Notes under the pieces: model-generated | What the model was told of the DNA's origin: nothing | Seen by the model: the letters and a program-made list of their open reading frames with translations, nothing else | Databases searched by the model: none | Program-made: the position numbers and the translations under genes | Part shown: one piece after another, positions 16,775-24,978 of the stretch | Numbering within the stretch: position 1 is the first letter of the stretch | Layout: every line of letters starts with the position of its first letter | NCBI RefSeq assembly: GCF_001423245.1 | Contig: NZ_LMOH01000025.1 | Span: forward strand, 187,329 to 251,328 | Length of the DNA: 64,000 nucleotides | Source: Aureimonas sp. Leaf324 | GTDB lineage: Bacteria > Pseudomonadota > Alphaproteobacteria > Rhizobiales > Rhizobiaceae | Direction of reading: 5' to 3'

Positions 16775-18142
16775 ATGCCCCCATCATCTTCAGCCGACCG
16801 CCCGGCGCTGGTCTTCCTCCACGCCCTCGGCTCGAGCCGCCACGCCATCGACGGCGTCGCCGCGCGTCTTGCCGACCGTTTCGACGTCATCGGCATCGAC
16901 CTGCCGGGTTTCGGCGAAACCCCGCTCAGCCGAGGCACCAGCGTCGAGGACATGGTCCGCCACGTGGCGGGCGAGGTGTCCGGACGCCTGCCCTCCCGCT
17001 GGCTGCTGGCCGGCCACTCGATGGGCGGAAAGATCGCCACCGTGCTCGCCGCGCGCACGCTCGCCGGCGAGGAGCCGCTGTTCGGCCTCTCCGGCATCGT
17101 TCTCCTGGCGGGCTCGCCGCCGTCACCTGAGCCGATGGACGAGGCGCGGCGCGAGGACATGCTGGCTTGGGTCCGCGGCGGAGAGACGCTCGGCGACGAG
17201 GCCATCCGCCAGTTCATCGACGCCAATGTCGGCGCGCCGCTGGCCGCCGAGGACGACGCACGGATGGAACAGGACCTTCGCCGCACGACGGGGGAAGCCT
17301 GGGCCGCCTGGCTCGAGCGCGGCAGCCGCGAGGACTGGTCAGAGATGGTCGGGACCCTGCCGCTGCCCGCCCTGATCCTCGCCGGCGGCGCGGACGGCGA
17401 CCTCGGGCCCGACGGGCAGCGCGAGACCAACGCGCGCGTCTATCCGCAGGCGGTGATGGAGGTGCTCGACGGCGCCGGACACCTCCTGCCGCTGGAGCGC
17501 ACGGGAGAGGTGGCGGACGCCATCATCCGCTTCTGGGACGAGCGCGCGGGGCTCGGGCCGACGGTTCCCCGGGAAATGACGCAGCTTATCGCCTCGCCGC
17601 GCGTCAGCGCGCGCACCCGGGGCATCTTGGCCCGCCGGCTGCTTCCGGCCGACGCCGCGCCACGGTTCCTGAGCGACGCGCAGCGCCGGACGTTGCGGGC
17701 GCTCGCCACGCGCGTCGTGCCGCAGGACGGCCCGCCGATCGACCTTGCGACCCTCGTCGAGGGGCAGATCGTGGAGGGCAAGGGCGATGGCTGGCGCCCC
17801 GCCGTTCTGCCGAACGACAGGGAGGCCTACACCCGCGCGCTCGATGCGCTGGAGGGGCTCGACGCCCTGCCGGAAGCGGAACAGGACGCGCGTATCACTG
17901 ACGTCGCCGAGGGGCGCTTCGCACCGCCGGCCGGGGGTTTGAGCGCCGATCAGATGTCGGCGTGGTTCGAGGACGCGCGGGTCGATCTCGTGCGCCACTG
18001 GCTCGCCCATCCCGCCACGATGGCGCGGATCGGCTTCGATGGATTTGCCAACGGCGGCGACGGCGCGCGCAAGCAGGGCTTCGAGCGCCTCGGCGCCGGC
18101 GAGCGCGAAGGCTGGGAACCGGTTTTGGAGACGGCCCGATGA
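16775..18142 (+). CDS. alpha/beta hydrolase fused to gluconate 2-dehydrogenase subunit 3-like domain
   Basis: A 455-residue protein with two parts. Residues 8-260 form an alpha/beta hydrolase: oxyanion segment LHALGSS, nucleophile elbow GHSMGG (Ser82), a candidate acid Asp207 and GAGHLLPLE (His236). Residues 297-455 resemble the small subunit 3 of gluconate 2-dehydrogenase-type complexes: FLSDAQRRTLRALATRVVPQ, then a helical region ending in DGFANGGDGARKQGFERLG. That subunit normally pairs with a GMC oxidoreductase, and one follows directly with an ATGA overlap. No Tat signal is seen on the N-terminus. The fusion suggests that substrate release by hydrolysis and oxidation are linked. Confidence 0.82.
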   Translation: MPPSSSADRPALVFLHALGSSRHAIDGVAARLADRFDVIGIDLPGFGETPLSRGTSVEDMVRHVAGEVSGRLPSRWLLAGHSMGGKIATVLAARTLAGEEPLFGLSGIVLLAGSPPSPEPMDEARREDMLAWVRGGETLGDEAIRQFIDANVGAPLAAEDDARMEQDLRRTTGEAWAAWLERGSREDWSEMVGTLPLPALILAGGADGDLGPDGQRETNARVYPQAVMEVLDGAGHLLPLERTGEVADAIIRFWDERAGLGPTVPREMTQLIASPRVSARTRGILARRLLPADAAPRFLSDAQRRTLRALATRVVPQDGPPIDLATLVEGQIVEGKGDGWRPAVLPNDREAYTRALDALEGLDALPEAEQDARITDVAEGRFAPPAGGLSADQMSAWFEDARVDLVRHWLAHPATMARIGFDGFANGGDGARKQGFERLGAGEREGWEPVLETAR

Positions 18143-19686
18143 AGCTTGACAACATGCGCACCCACGGCGTCAACGACACGGTCGATGTCGTGGTCGTCGG
18201 CACGGGTGCGGGCGGCGCGCCGCTCCTCGCCATGCTGGCCGCCAAGGGCCTCAGCGTCGTGGCGCTGGAGGCCGGCCGCAATTTCGAGCCCGGCGAGCAT
18301 ACGCCGGACGAGATGGAAGGCTCCGACATCAACTGGATGGAGGAGCGCCTGTCGGGCGGCGACACGCCGACCGCCTTCGGCCCCAACAATTCAGGCATGG
18401 GCGTCGGCGGCTCGACGCTGCACTGGGGCGCCTTCACACCCCGCCCGAGCGAAGCCGACCTGACGCTGCGGTCGGGCAGCGGCGAGGGCCTCGACTGGCC
18501 GATCGTCCATGCCGAGGTGATCCGCTACATCGAACGGGTCGAGCGCTTCATCGGCGTGTCCGGCCCGGCGGACTACCCGTGGGACCCGGCGCGCCGCTAT
18601 CCCCTGCCGCCGGCCAAGCGCAACGCCTCGGCCGACATGATGGCGCGCGGCTGCGAGGCGCTCGGCATCCGCGCCACCGACGCGCCCGCCGCCCTCGTCT
18701 CGCGCGACTGGGCCCAGGAGGCGGCGCCGCTCCGGCAGGCCTGCGTCAACTGCGGCTCGTGCCACCAGGGATGCCGCAACGGCTCCAAGGCGAGCATGGA
18801 CACGACCTACCTGCCTCTCGCCGTCTCGATGGGCGCCGAGATCCGGCCGGAGGCGCGCGTCCACACGATCGAGCGCGATGCCGCGGGCCGTGTCACGGCT
18901 GTCGTCTACCGCCGCAACGGGCGCGACGAGCGCCAGCGCTGCCGGCACTTGATCCTGGCCGCCGGCGGCGTCGAGACGCCGCGCCTTCTCCTCCACACGG
19001 GGATCGCCAACGGCAGCGGCCAGGTCGGGCGCAACTTCATGGCGCACGGCGCGACGCAGGTCTGGGGTCGTTTCGATACCGAGATGCGCGGCTGGCGCGG
19101 CTATCCATCCTCGCTCCTGACCGAGGACACGATCCGGCCCGAGGACGCGGATTTTGCCGGCGGCTACCTCATCCAGAGCCTCGGCGTCATGCCGCTGACG
19201 ATCGCGACGACGATGACGCGCGGCGCCGGCCTCTGGGGCAAAAAGCTCGTCGAGGCGATGGACCAGTACCGCTTCATGGCGGGCGTCGGGATCAACACCG
19301 AGTGCCTACCCTACGACGACAACCGCCTGGAGCTCTCGGACGAGGTCGACGACTTCGGCGTGCCCAAGGCGAAGGTCACCTTCAGTCTCAAGGACAACGA
19401 GCAGCGGATCGACCGGCACGCCGTGCGCACGATGAAGGCCATCGTGGAGGCGGCCGGCGGACGCGACATCCGCGTCCTGCCGCGCACGGCCCACACGATC
19501 GGGACCTGCCGGATGGGCACCGACCCGTCCGCGTCGGTGGTCGATCCGGACGGTCGCAGTCACGAGATCGAGAATCTCTGGATCTGCGACAACTCGATCT
19601 TCCCGAGCGCGGTGATCGCCAATCCGGCCCTCACCATCATGGCCCTGTCGCTGCGGACCGCCGAGCGGTTCCTCGCACGAGCCTGA
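18139..19686 (+). CDS. GMC family oxidoreductase, gluconate 2-dehydrogenase large-subunit-like
   Basis: A 515-residue FAD enzyme. The Rossmann FAD motif is VVVVGTGAGGAPLLAMLAAKG (17-37, written here by position and key glycines), with a second GMC segment GMGVGGSTLHWG (87-98). Four cysteines, 202, 205, 208 and 212, form CVNCGSCHQGC, similar to the cysteine-rich insert of iron-sulfur-carrying members such as bacterial FAD glucose dehydrogenase. The C-terminal GMC_oxred_C domain ends with HTIGTCRMG and NPALTIMALSLRTAE. It is translationally coupled to the preceding fusion, which carries the small-subunit-like domain. Substrate, probably a sugar or alcohol, is unknown; the electron acceptor is not encoded nearby. 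Confidence 0.9.
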   Translation: MKLDNMRTHGVNDTVDVVVVGTGAGGAPLLAMLAAKGLSVVALEAGRNFEPGEHTPDEMEGSDINWMEERLSGGDTPTAFGPNNSGMGVGGSTLHWGAFTPRPSEADLTLRSGSGEGLDWPIVHAEVIRYIERVERFIGVSGPADYPWDPARRYPLPPAKRNASADMMARGCEALGIRATDAPAALVSRDWAQEAAPLRQACVNCGSCHQGCRNGSKASMDTTYLPLAVSMGAEIRPEARVHTIERDAAGRVTAVVYRRNGRDERQRCRHLILAAGGVETPRLLLHTGIANGSGQVGRNFMAHGATQVWGRFDTEMRGWRGYPSSLLTEDTIRPEDADFAGGYLIQSLGVMPLTIATTMTRGAGLWGKKLVEAMDQYRFMAGVGINTECLPYDDNRLELSDEVDDFGVPKAKVTFSLKDNEQRIDRHAVRTMKAIVEAAGGRDIRVLPRTAHTIGTCRMGTDPSASVVDPDGRSHEIENLWICDNSIFPSAVIANPALTIMALSLRTAERFLARA

Positions 19687-21027
19687 TCAGGCGGTCGCCG
19701 CGATCACCTCGGCAAGCGTTGCCGCCATCTCGTCGATCTGCCCTGCCTCCACGATGAGCGGCGGGGACAGGGCGATGATGTCGCCGGTCACGCGGATCAG
19801 GAGACCGCGTGCCAAGCACTCTGTGAAGACGTCGTAGGCGCGCGTGCCCGGCGCGCCGTCGCGGGGCTGGAGCTCGATGCCGGCGACGAGGCCGATCGTG
19901 CGCACGTCGACGACATGCGGCGCATCGGCCAAGGCGTGCATCGCGTTGGCGAAGTGATCGGCGAGTTCCCCCGCCCGGGTCAGGAGGCCTTCGCTCTCGT
20001 AGATGTCGAGGGTCGCAAGGCCTGCGGCGCAGGCGGCCGGATGCCCGGAATAGGTGTAGCCGTGGAAGAGCTCGATCGCGCCCTCCGGCCCGTGCATCAG
20101 GGCGTCGTGGACATGGCGCCCGGCAAACACGGCGCCCATCGGGATGACGCCGTTGGTGAGGCCCTTGGCGGTCGTCACGAGGTCGGGCACGACGCCGAAG
20201 TGGTCGGTCGCAAAGGGCGAGCCGAGACGGCCGAAGCCGGTGATCACCTCGTCGAAGATCAGAAGGATGCCGTGGCGCGTGGCAATCTCGCGCAGGCGCT
20301 GGAGGTAGCCCTCCGGCGGCAGGAGGACGCCGGTGGAGCCGGCCACCGGCTCGACGATCACCGCGGCGATCGTCTCCGCGCCGTGCAACGCGACGAGGCG
20401 CTCCAGATCGTCGGCAAGCTCGGCGCCGTGCTTCGGCAGGCCGTCCGTCGTGAAGGCGTTGCGGGCGATGTCGTGCGTGTGGCGGAGGTGATCGGTGCCC
20501 GGCAGGGTCGGAAAGACGCGGCGGTTGTTGACGAGACCGCCGACCGAGATGCCGCCGAAGCCGACGCCGTGATAGCCGCGCTCACGCCCGATGAGCCGCG
20601 TGCGCGTGCCCTGCCCGATCGCGCGCTGGTAGGCGACCGCGATCTTCAGGGCGGTGTCGACGGACTCCGAGCCGGAGCCGGTGAAGAACACGCGGTCGAG
20701 CTTCTGGCCCTCCGGTCCCGGCGCGATGGCCGCGAGGCGTTCGGCGAACTCGAAGGCGATCGGGTGACCCATCTGGAAGGACGGCGCGTAGTCGAGCGTC
20801 ATCAGCTGGCGCTCCACCGCACTCGCGATCTCGCGGCGCCCGTGCCCGGCATTGACGCACCAGAGGCCGGCCGTGCCGTCGAGGACGCTTCGCCCGTCCA
20901 TGTCGGCGTAGTACATGCCGCTCGCGCTCGCGAGGAGCCGCGGCGCCTGCTTGAACTGCCGGTTGGCCGTGAACGGCATCCAGTAGCTGTCGAGGGCGGG
21001 CATGTTCGGGCGGGCGTGATGGTTCAT
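19687..21027 (-). CDS. omega-amino acid:pyruvate aminotransferase, class III
   Basis: A 446-residue PLP-dependent class III aminotransferase, closest in motif pattern to beta-alanine:pyruvate/omega-amino acid transaminases: MPFTANRQFKQAPR (17-30), LWCVNAGHGR (55-64), GSGSESVDTALK, IFDEVITGFGRLG and the PLP lysine Lys288 in TTAKGLTNG. It would move the amino group of beta-alanine, GABA or similar omega-amines to pyruvate. The ATG at 21025-21027 has AGGAG upstream on the minus strand. It is divergent from an XRE-cupin regulator and near gabD, which fits omega-amino acid or polyamine catabolism. The stop adjoins the GMC gene stop with no gap. Confidence 0.92.
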   Translation of the reverse strand: MNHHARPNMPALDSYWMPFTANRQFKQAPRLLASASGMYYADMDGRSVLDGTAGLWCVNAGHGRREIASAVERQLMTLDYAPSFQMGHPIAFEFAERLAAIAPGPEGQKLDRVFFTGSGSESVDTALKIAVAYQRAIGQGTRTRLIGRERGYHGVGFGGISVGGLVNNRRVFPTLPGTDHLRHTHDIARNAFTTDGLPKHGAELADDLERLVALHGAETIAAVIVEPVAGSTGVLLPPEGYLQRLREIATRHGILLIFDEVITGFGRLGSPFATDHFGVVPDLVTTAKGLTNGVIPMGAVFAGRHVHDALMHGPEGAIELFHGYTYSGHPAACAAGLATLDIYESEGLLTRAGELADHFANAMHALADAPHVVDVRTIGLVAGIELQPRDGAPGTRAYDVFTECLARGLLIRVTGDIIALSPPLIVEAGQIDEMAATLAEVIAATA

Positions 21028-21135
21028 GGGATCGGCTCCTGACGATGCCGAAGGGAAACCCGGATCGCTCGCCGCAACAAGTCCTTTTCTGGCGGTCGCC
21101 AAGACCTTGATCGCGTTGACCCGGCCCGCCGGCAT

Positions 21136-21151
21136 GTTCGATATGTCGAAC
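21136..21151. promoter_or_regulatory. candidate operator of the XRE-cupin regulator
   Basis: A perfect inverted repeat GTTCGA-TATG-TCGAAC lies in the 140-bp divergent region between the aminotransferase and the XRE regulator, 17 bases before the regulator start. TTGACC at 21116-21121 could serve as a -35 with this palindrome over the -10. Its symmetry and position suit binding by a dimeric XRE repressor that controls both genes. Confidence 0.6.
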
Positions 21152-21167
21152 GGCTGCAACGGGGAGA

Positions 21168-21725
21168 ATGGTCGTGGATGCAATCGATATCGGCGGCCGG
21201 CTGCGCCAGCTCCGCCTCGCTCACGGCCTGTCGCAGCGCCAGCTCGCCAAGCGCGCCGGGGTGACCAACTCCACCGTTTCGCTGATCGAGGCGAACGCCA
21301 CGAACCCGTCGGTCGGGGCGCTGAAGCGCATCCTCGACGGGCTGCCGGTGGGTCTCGCGGAATTCTTCGCCTTCGAGCCGGCGCCCGACGCGCGCGTCTT
21401 CTTCCGCGCGGACGAGCTCGTCGAGATCGGCAAGGGCCCGATCTCCTACCGCCAGGTCGGCGAGAGCCTGTTCGGCCGGGCGCTGCAGATCCTGAAGGAA
21501 TGCTACCAGCCGGGCGCCGACACCGGACAGGTGCTCCTCGTCCACGAGGGCGAGGAGGGCGGCATCGTCCTGTCCGGGCGGCTGGAGGTGACGGTGGGCG
21601 AGGAGCGCCGGATCCTCGGACCCGGCGACGCCTATTATTTCGAGAGCCGCAGGCCGCACCGCTTCCGCTGCGTCGGTCCCAACCCTTGCGAGGTCGTCAG
21701 CGCCTGCACGCCGCCGACCTTCTGA
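21168..21725 (+). CDS. XRE family regulator with C-terminal cupin domain
   Basis: A 185-residue regulator of the PuuR-like architecture. The helix-turn-helix (about 10-65) reads LRLAHGLSQRQLAKRAGVTN with STVSLIEANATNPSVG, and a cupin_2 domain fills about 110-182 (LLVHEGEEGGIVLSGRLEVTVG, GPGDAYYFESRRPHRF). Such proteins often sense small amine or acid metabolites and repress catabolic genes. The ATG at 21168 lies immediately after GGGGAG, so the GTG at 21174, with better spacing, may be the real start. It is divergent from the aminotransferase and convergent with gabD. Confidence 0.9.
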   Translation: MVVDAIDIGGRLRQLRLAHGLSQRQLAKRAGVTNSTVSLIEANATNPSVGALKRILDGLPVGLAEFFAFEPAPDARVFFRADELVEIGKGPISYRQVGESLFGRALQILKECYQPGADTGQVLLVHEGEEGGIVLSGRLEVTVGEERRILGPGDAYYFESRRPHRFRCVGPNPCEVVSACTPPTF

Positions 21726-21734
21726 CGACGGGCG

Positions 21735-23189
21735 TTACAGACCGCCCATGTGGAGAGACTTCAGCTCCAGGTACTCGTCGATGCCGTAGGCCGAGCCTTC
21801 GCGCCCGAGGCCCGACTGCTTCACGCCGCCGAACGGCGCCGATTCCATCGACACGGTGCCCGTGTTGAGGCCCACCATGCCGAACTCCAGCGCCTCGCCG
21901 ACGCGCCACGCGCGGCCGATGTCGCGCGTGTAGAAGTACGACGCGAGGCCGAAGGGCGTGTCGTTGGCGATCCGCACCGCCTCGTCCTCGGCGCCGAAGC
22001 GGATCAGCGGGGCGAGCGGTCCGAACGTCTCCTCGTTGGCGATCAGCATCGAGGTGTCGGCACCGGTCAGAACGGTCGGGGCGACGAAACGGCCCTTCGT
22101 GGCGTCGCGGCCGCCGGTCACGAGCTTCGCTCCCTTCGACAGCGCGTCCTCCATGTGGCGGACCACCTTCTCGGCCGCCGCATCGTTGATCAGCGGGCCG
22201 ACGGTCACGCCGTCGTCGAAGCCGTTGCCGAGCTTCAGCTTGGCGGTCTCGGCGCCCAAGCGTTCGGCGAAGCGGTCGTAGATCCCGTCCTGCACCAGGA
22301 TGCGGTTGGCGCAGACGCAGGTCTGGCCGGCATTGCGGAACTTCGACATCATCGCGCCGGCCACCGCCTGGTCGAGGTCGGCATCGTCGAAGACGATGAA
22401 GGGCGCGTTGCCGCCAAGTTCGAGCGAAAGCCGCTTCAGCGTCTTGGCGGACTGCTCCATCAGGAGGCGGCCAACCGGGGTCGAGCCGGTGAAGGAGAGC
22501 TTGCGCACCGTCTCGTTGCCGGTCATCTCGCCGCCGATCGGCGCGGCCTTGCCGGTGACGACGCTGAAGACGCCCTTCGGGATGCCGGCGCGCTCGGCGA
22601 GGACCGCCAGCGCCAGCGCACAGAAGGGCGTGAGGTCGGCGGGCTTCAGGACGATCGGACAGCCGGCGGCAAAGGCCGGGGCGGCCTTGCGGGTGATCAT
22701 CGCGATCGGAAAGTTCCACGGGGTGATCGCGACGCAGACGCCCACCGGCTCGCGCAGCACGAGGATGCGCCGGTCGCCCGTCGGGCCGGTGAAGGCGTCG
22801 CCGTAGATCCGCCGGGCTTCTTCCGCGAACCACTTGGCGAAGCTCGCGCCGTAGGCCACCTCGCCCCGCGCCTCGGCGAGCGGCTTGCCCTGCTCGGCCG
22901 TCATGATGGCGGCGAGGTCGTCGGCGTTCTCGAGAATGAGGTCGTTCCAGCGCTCCAAAATCGCGGCGCGCTTGGCCGGCGGCGTGCGGCGCCACGCCGG
23001 AAACGCCTCGTTCGCCGCCTCGATCGCAGCCCGCGTCTCGGCCGCGCCGCAGTCGGGCACCGTGGCGATCACCTCGCCGGTCGCGGGGTCGACGACGTCG
23101 ATCGTTCCGGCCGTGTCGATCCATTCGCCGGCAACGAGAGCCTGCGTGCGCAGGAGGGACGGGTCTTTCAGACGGCTCTGGAGCTGCAT
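21735..23189 (-). CDS. gabD: succinate-semialdehyde dehydrogenase (NAD(P)+)
   Basis: A 484-residue aldehyde dehydrogenase of the GabD type. Key elements: ITPWNFPIAMITRK (155-168), FTGSTPVGR (233-241), ELGGNAPF with general base Glu257, and the nucleophile Cys291 in NAGQTCVCANR. Length and motif pattern match GabD, which oxidises succinate semialdehyde to succinate. With the nearby omega-transaminase it would finish GABA or putrescine breakdown; malonate semialdehyde cannot be ruled out as substrate. The ATG at 23187-23189 has GGAAGGAAAG upstream. It converges on the XRE gene. Confidence 0.9.
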   Translation of the reverse strand: MQLQSRLKDPSLLRTQALVAGEWIDTAGTIDVVDPATGEVIATVPDCGAAETRAAIEAANEAFPAWRRTPPAKRAAILERWNDLILENADDLAAIMTAEQGKPLAEARGEVAYGASFAKWFAEEARRIYGDAFTGPTGDRRILVLREPVGVCVAITPWNFPIAMITRKAAPAFAAGCPIVLKPADLTPFCALALAVLAERAGIPKGVFSVVTGKAAPIGGEMTGNETVRKLSFTGSTPVGRLLMEQSAKTLKRLSLELGGNAPFIVFDDADLDQAVAGAMMSKFRNAGQTCVCANRILVQDGIYDRFAERLGAETAKLKLGNGFDDGVTVGPLINDAAAEKVVRHMEDALSKGAKLVTGGRDATKGRFVAPTVLTGADTSMLIANEETFGPLAPLIRFGAEDEAVRIANDTPFGLASYFYTRDIGRAWRVGEALEFGMVGLNTGTVSMESAPFGGVKQSGLGREGSAYGIDEYLELKSLHMGGL

Positions 23190-23496
23190 GCCGGCTTTCC
23201 TTCCAAGTCTGTTCACAACGAGATGCGGGACGCGGGCGCCGATCTTGCCCTTTCGCAGGCGCATCGCAAGCGCGAAAGCGGTGCGATGCGCGGGCCGGCG
23301 TCGGCAAGGCCGCGGCACACGACGCATGCCGGATCGGTCTCCGATCCACCGGCGCCTGGATACAGTCGATGTCCAATCCATACGGCACGACGAAATCGCG
23401 CGGCCGGCACGCAACCAATCGACCTCACGCGGACTTGATAGCCGGCTGAACGCAGGCGGCGCGCACGTGCGCCCAGGTCACCGGGGACGAAACCGC
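23190..23496. other. 307-bp divergent intergenic region (gabD / MFS)
   Basis: No gene is supported here. Short open stretches lack ribosome-binding sites and domain similarity. The region must hold the gabD promoter and probably the MFS promoter. No copy of the GTTCGA-N4-TCGAAC palindrome was seen. Confidence 0.5.
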
Positions 23497-24900
23497 ATGA
23501 GCACCATCGCCGCCGCGCCGGGCGCGCAGGTCAAGTCCACGCCCTCGCGCTCGATCCGGGCGCTGGGGGCGGTCAACTTCTTCCTGGCAGACGTCCGGGA
23601 TGGTCTCGGGCCGTTCCTCGGTATCTTCCTGGTCGGTCAGGGCTGGAGCGCCGCGGAGATCGGCCTTGTCATGACGATCGGCGGCATCGCCGGCATGCTG
23701 GCGACGACGCCGCTCGGGGCGCTGGCCGACGCCTCGCGCGCCAAGCGCTTCATGGTCGGCTTCTGCGCCGCCCTCGTGATCGTCGCATCGCTCGCCATCC
23801 TCTTCGTGCCGACCTTCGCCTTCGTGACCGCCTCGCAGATCGCGACCGGCATCGCGGGCGCCGCGATCGGCCCGGCGCTTGCCGGCCTGACGCTCGGCCT
23901 CGTCGGCCAGAAGGGCCTTGCCCCGCAGCTCGGGCGCAACGAAGCCTGGAACCACGGCGGCAACGTTTTTGCCGCCGCCGGCGCCGGTTTCTTCGGCTAC
24001 GAGTTCGGCCTGCCCGCCGTGTTCATCCTGATGACGATGATGGCGGTCGGATCGATCGTCGCCGTCCTGATGATCCGCCCGGACGACATCGACCACGACG
24101 TGGCGCGCGGTCTCGACCGCAAGGAGGGCGCCGAGCGCGAGGCGCCGTCGGGCTTCAGCGTCCTGTGGAAGTCGCGCCCGCTCCTGATCCTCGCCGCGAC
24201 CCTCATGCTCTTCCACTTCGGCAACGGTGCGATGCTGCCGCTTCTCGGCCAGCAGGTGGCAGCCCAAGCCGAGCAGGATACGACCATGGGAGCGGCAACC
24301 GGCACCGCCAGCGCAACGCCGAACGCCGCAGCCGACACGACCACGACGGCCGTCTCGCCGGGTCAGTCCACCGCCGGTCGCCCGGCTTCGGAGCCGGTGC
24401 GCCAGCCCTCGACGCTGCAGACGCTCCTCTCCGATCCCGTGTCCTACACGGCGGCCACCGTCATCATCGCGCAGCTGACCATGATCCCGATCGCGCTGGT
24501 CGCTGCCGGGTTCGCCAGCCGGCGCGGCTACTTCCTGCTGCTGGTGGCCGCCCTCGTGGCGCTGCCGGTCCGCGGGCTGATCGCGGGCCTCTGGCCGAAC
24601 CCCTATGCGCTGATCCCGGTGCAGATGCTGGATGGCGTCGGCGCCGGCCTCCTCGGCGTCGCGGTGCCCGGCCTCGTCGCGCGGATGCTGCGCGGCACCG
24701 GGCACATCAATGCGGGTCTCGGCGCTGTCATGACGGTCCAGGGCGTCGGCGCGTCGCTGAGCCCCGCGATCGCCGGCGCGATCGTCACGAGTTTCGGCTA
24801 TTCCACCGCCTATCTGTCGCTCGCGGCCTTTGCGATGTGCGGATTGGTGCTATGGCTCGTCTCCTCGCCCAAGGTCGCCGCCGCCTGTTCGGGCGACTGA
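23497..24900 (+). CDS. MFS family permease
   Basis: A 467-residue protein with about twelve hydrophobic segments in two halves. The first half starts at AVNFFLADVRDGLGPFLGIFL and contains the cytoplasmic loop GALADASRAKR typical of MFS loop 2-3. A long hydrophilic, Ala/Thr/Pro-rich insertion (about residues 255-305) lies just before transmembrane segments 8-12, which is unusual. GGGGA precedes the ATG. The substrate is unknown. Its neighbour downstream is a second permease, of a different family. Confidence 0.87.
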   Translation: MSTIAAAPGAQVKSTPSRSIRALGAVNFFLADVRDGLGPFLGIFLVGQGWSAAEIGLVMTIGGIAGMLATTPLGALADASRAKRFMVGFCAALVIVASLAILFVPTFAFVTASQIATGIAGAAIGPALAGLTLGLVGQKGLAPQLGRNEAWNHGGNVFAAAGAGFFGYEFGLPAVFILMTMMAVGSIVAVLMIRPDDIDHDVARGLDRKEGAEREAPSGFSVLWKSRPLLILAATLMLFHFGNGAMLPLLGQQVAAQAEQDTTMGAATGTASATPNAAADTTTTAVSPGQSTAGRPASEPVRQPSTLQTLLSDPVSYTAATVIIAQLTMIPIALVAAGFASRRGYFLLLVAALVALPVRGLIAGLWPNPYALIPVQMLDGVGAGLLGVAVPGLVARMLRGTGHINAGLGAVMTVQGVGASLSPAIAGAIVTSFGYSTAYLSLAAFAMCGLVLWLVSSPKVAAACSGD

Positions 24901-24978
24901 CGACGAACCTGCAGCCATCGCCCGTTTTCGACCACCGCCTCGGGGCGTGCCGCCCGCGAGCCCAAGACCCTGCGGCCC

